From Methanosarcina sp. (GTDB lineage Archaea > Halobacteriota > Methanosarcinia > Methanosarcinales > Methanosarcinaceae), in the NCBI GenBank assembly GCA_017883485.1, contig JADGNM010000221.1, positions 1 through 5,090 of the forward strand: a DNA stretch of 5,090 nt, read 5' to 3'. The position numbers were made by a program, and so were the translations under genes. The notes below the pieces were generated by a model that saw only the letters and a list, made by a program, of their open reading frames with translations, was not told where the DNA came from and did not search any database. This document shows, one piece after another, positions 4,935-5,090 of the stretch (within the stretch, counting starts at the first letter, position 1; each line of letters starts with the position of its first letter).

Positions 4935-5016
4935 AAAACCAGATTACTCATAGCTGTGTGTACTTTGTATACTCAGTTAGGAGCGCGAAACTCTAGTTTT
5001 CTTAACGTTTTAAAGC

Positions 5017-5048
5017 AGTGGTGATATGTGAAGAGTGTCATCACCGCT
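5017..5048. repeat. Hairpin upstream of the polymerase operon
   Basis: AGTGGTGAT (5017-5025) can pair with ATCACCGCT (5040-5048) over 9 positions including one G-T pair, with a 14-nt loop. It lies upstream of the presumed promoter, so it may be an operator or the end of a transcript coming from outside the window. Apart from this and the promoter, I see no gene in 4885-5090. Confidence 0.5.
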
Positions 5049-5090
5049 TACCGTTATTGTTTCATTTCATGTCAATGTTTATTCATTTTC

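Overview
The window looks like part of a mobile or extrachromosomal replicon (plasmid, virus or integrated element) of a methanogenic or related archaeon, most likely Methanosarcinales-like. The host clues are an RHH-plus-coiled-coil protein with a Trp-rich tail of a style I associate with Methanosarcina, several TATA-like boxes at archaeal distances, GGAGG-type ribosome binding sites, and no convincing bacterial -35/-10 promoter. This assignment is inference: no rRNA or other marker gene is present. The DNA polymerase and its partner belong to families I associate mainly with bacterial phages, plasmids and islands, which fits a transferable element.

Left part (1-805): one + strand gene for a ribbon-helix-helix/coiled-coil protein (51-443). 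Two copies of a 37-bp repeat follow, separated by 38 bp. Next is an apparent fragment of a ParB/replication-type DNA-binding gene (569 to about 785), interrupted by a perfect 38-bp palindrome with no spacer (666-703).

Middle (806-1964, minus strand): three closely packed small genes (84 aa, 68 aa, and a 65-aa zinc ribbon), read from a 171-bp leader that holds two inverted GTCAT-type repeats. Upstream is a 97-aa winged-helix protein.

Central non-coding segment (about 1953-2200): very AT-rich DNA with three TACAATA copies, an 18-bp inverted repeat with one mismatch, and three 23-bp tandem repeats. The repeats run into the 3' end of the polymerase gene. This is my best candidate for a replication origin or control region.

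Right part (2144-4836, minus strand): a compact operon of 59-aa, 46-aa and 189-aa proteins followed by a 600-aa family A DNA polymerase with a DEDDy-type 3'-5' exonuclease. The genes are 1 nt apart or overlap by 1 nt (TAATG). The 46-aa gene is short and easily missed. The last 206 bases hold a probable promoter and a hairpin.

Read together, the right half is a self-contained replication cassette (polymerase, conserved partner, small coupled proteins, candidate origin and winged-helix regulator). The left half carries accessory, regulatory and possibly decayed partition functions.
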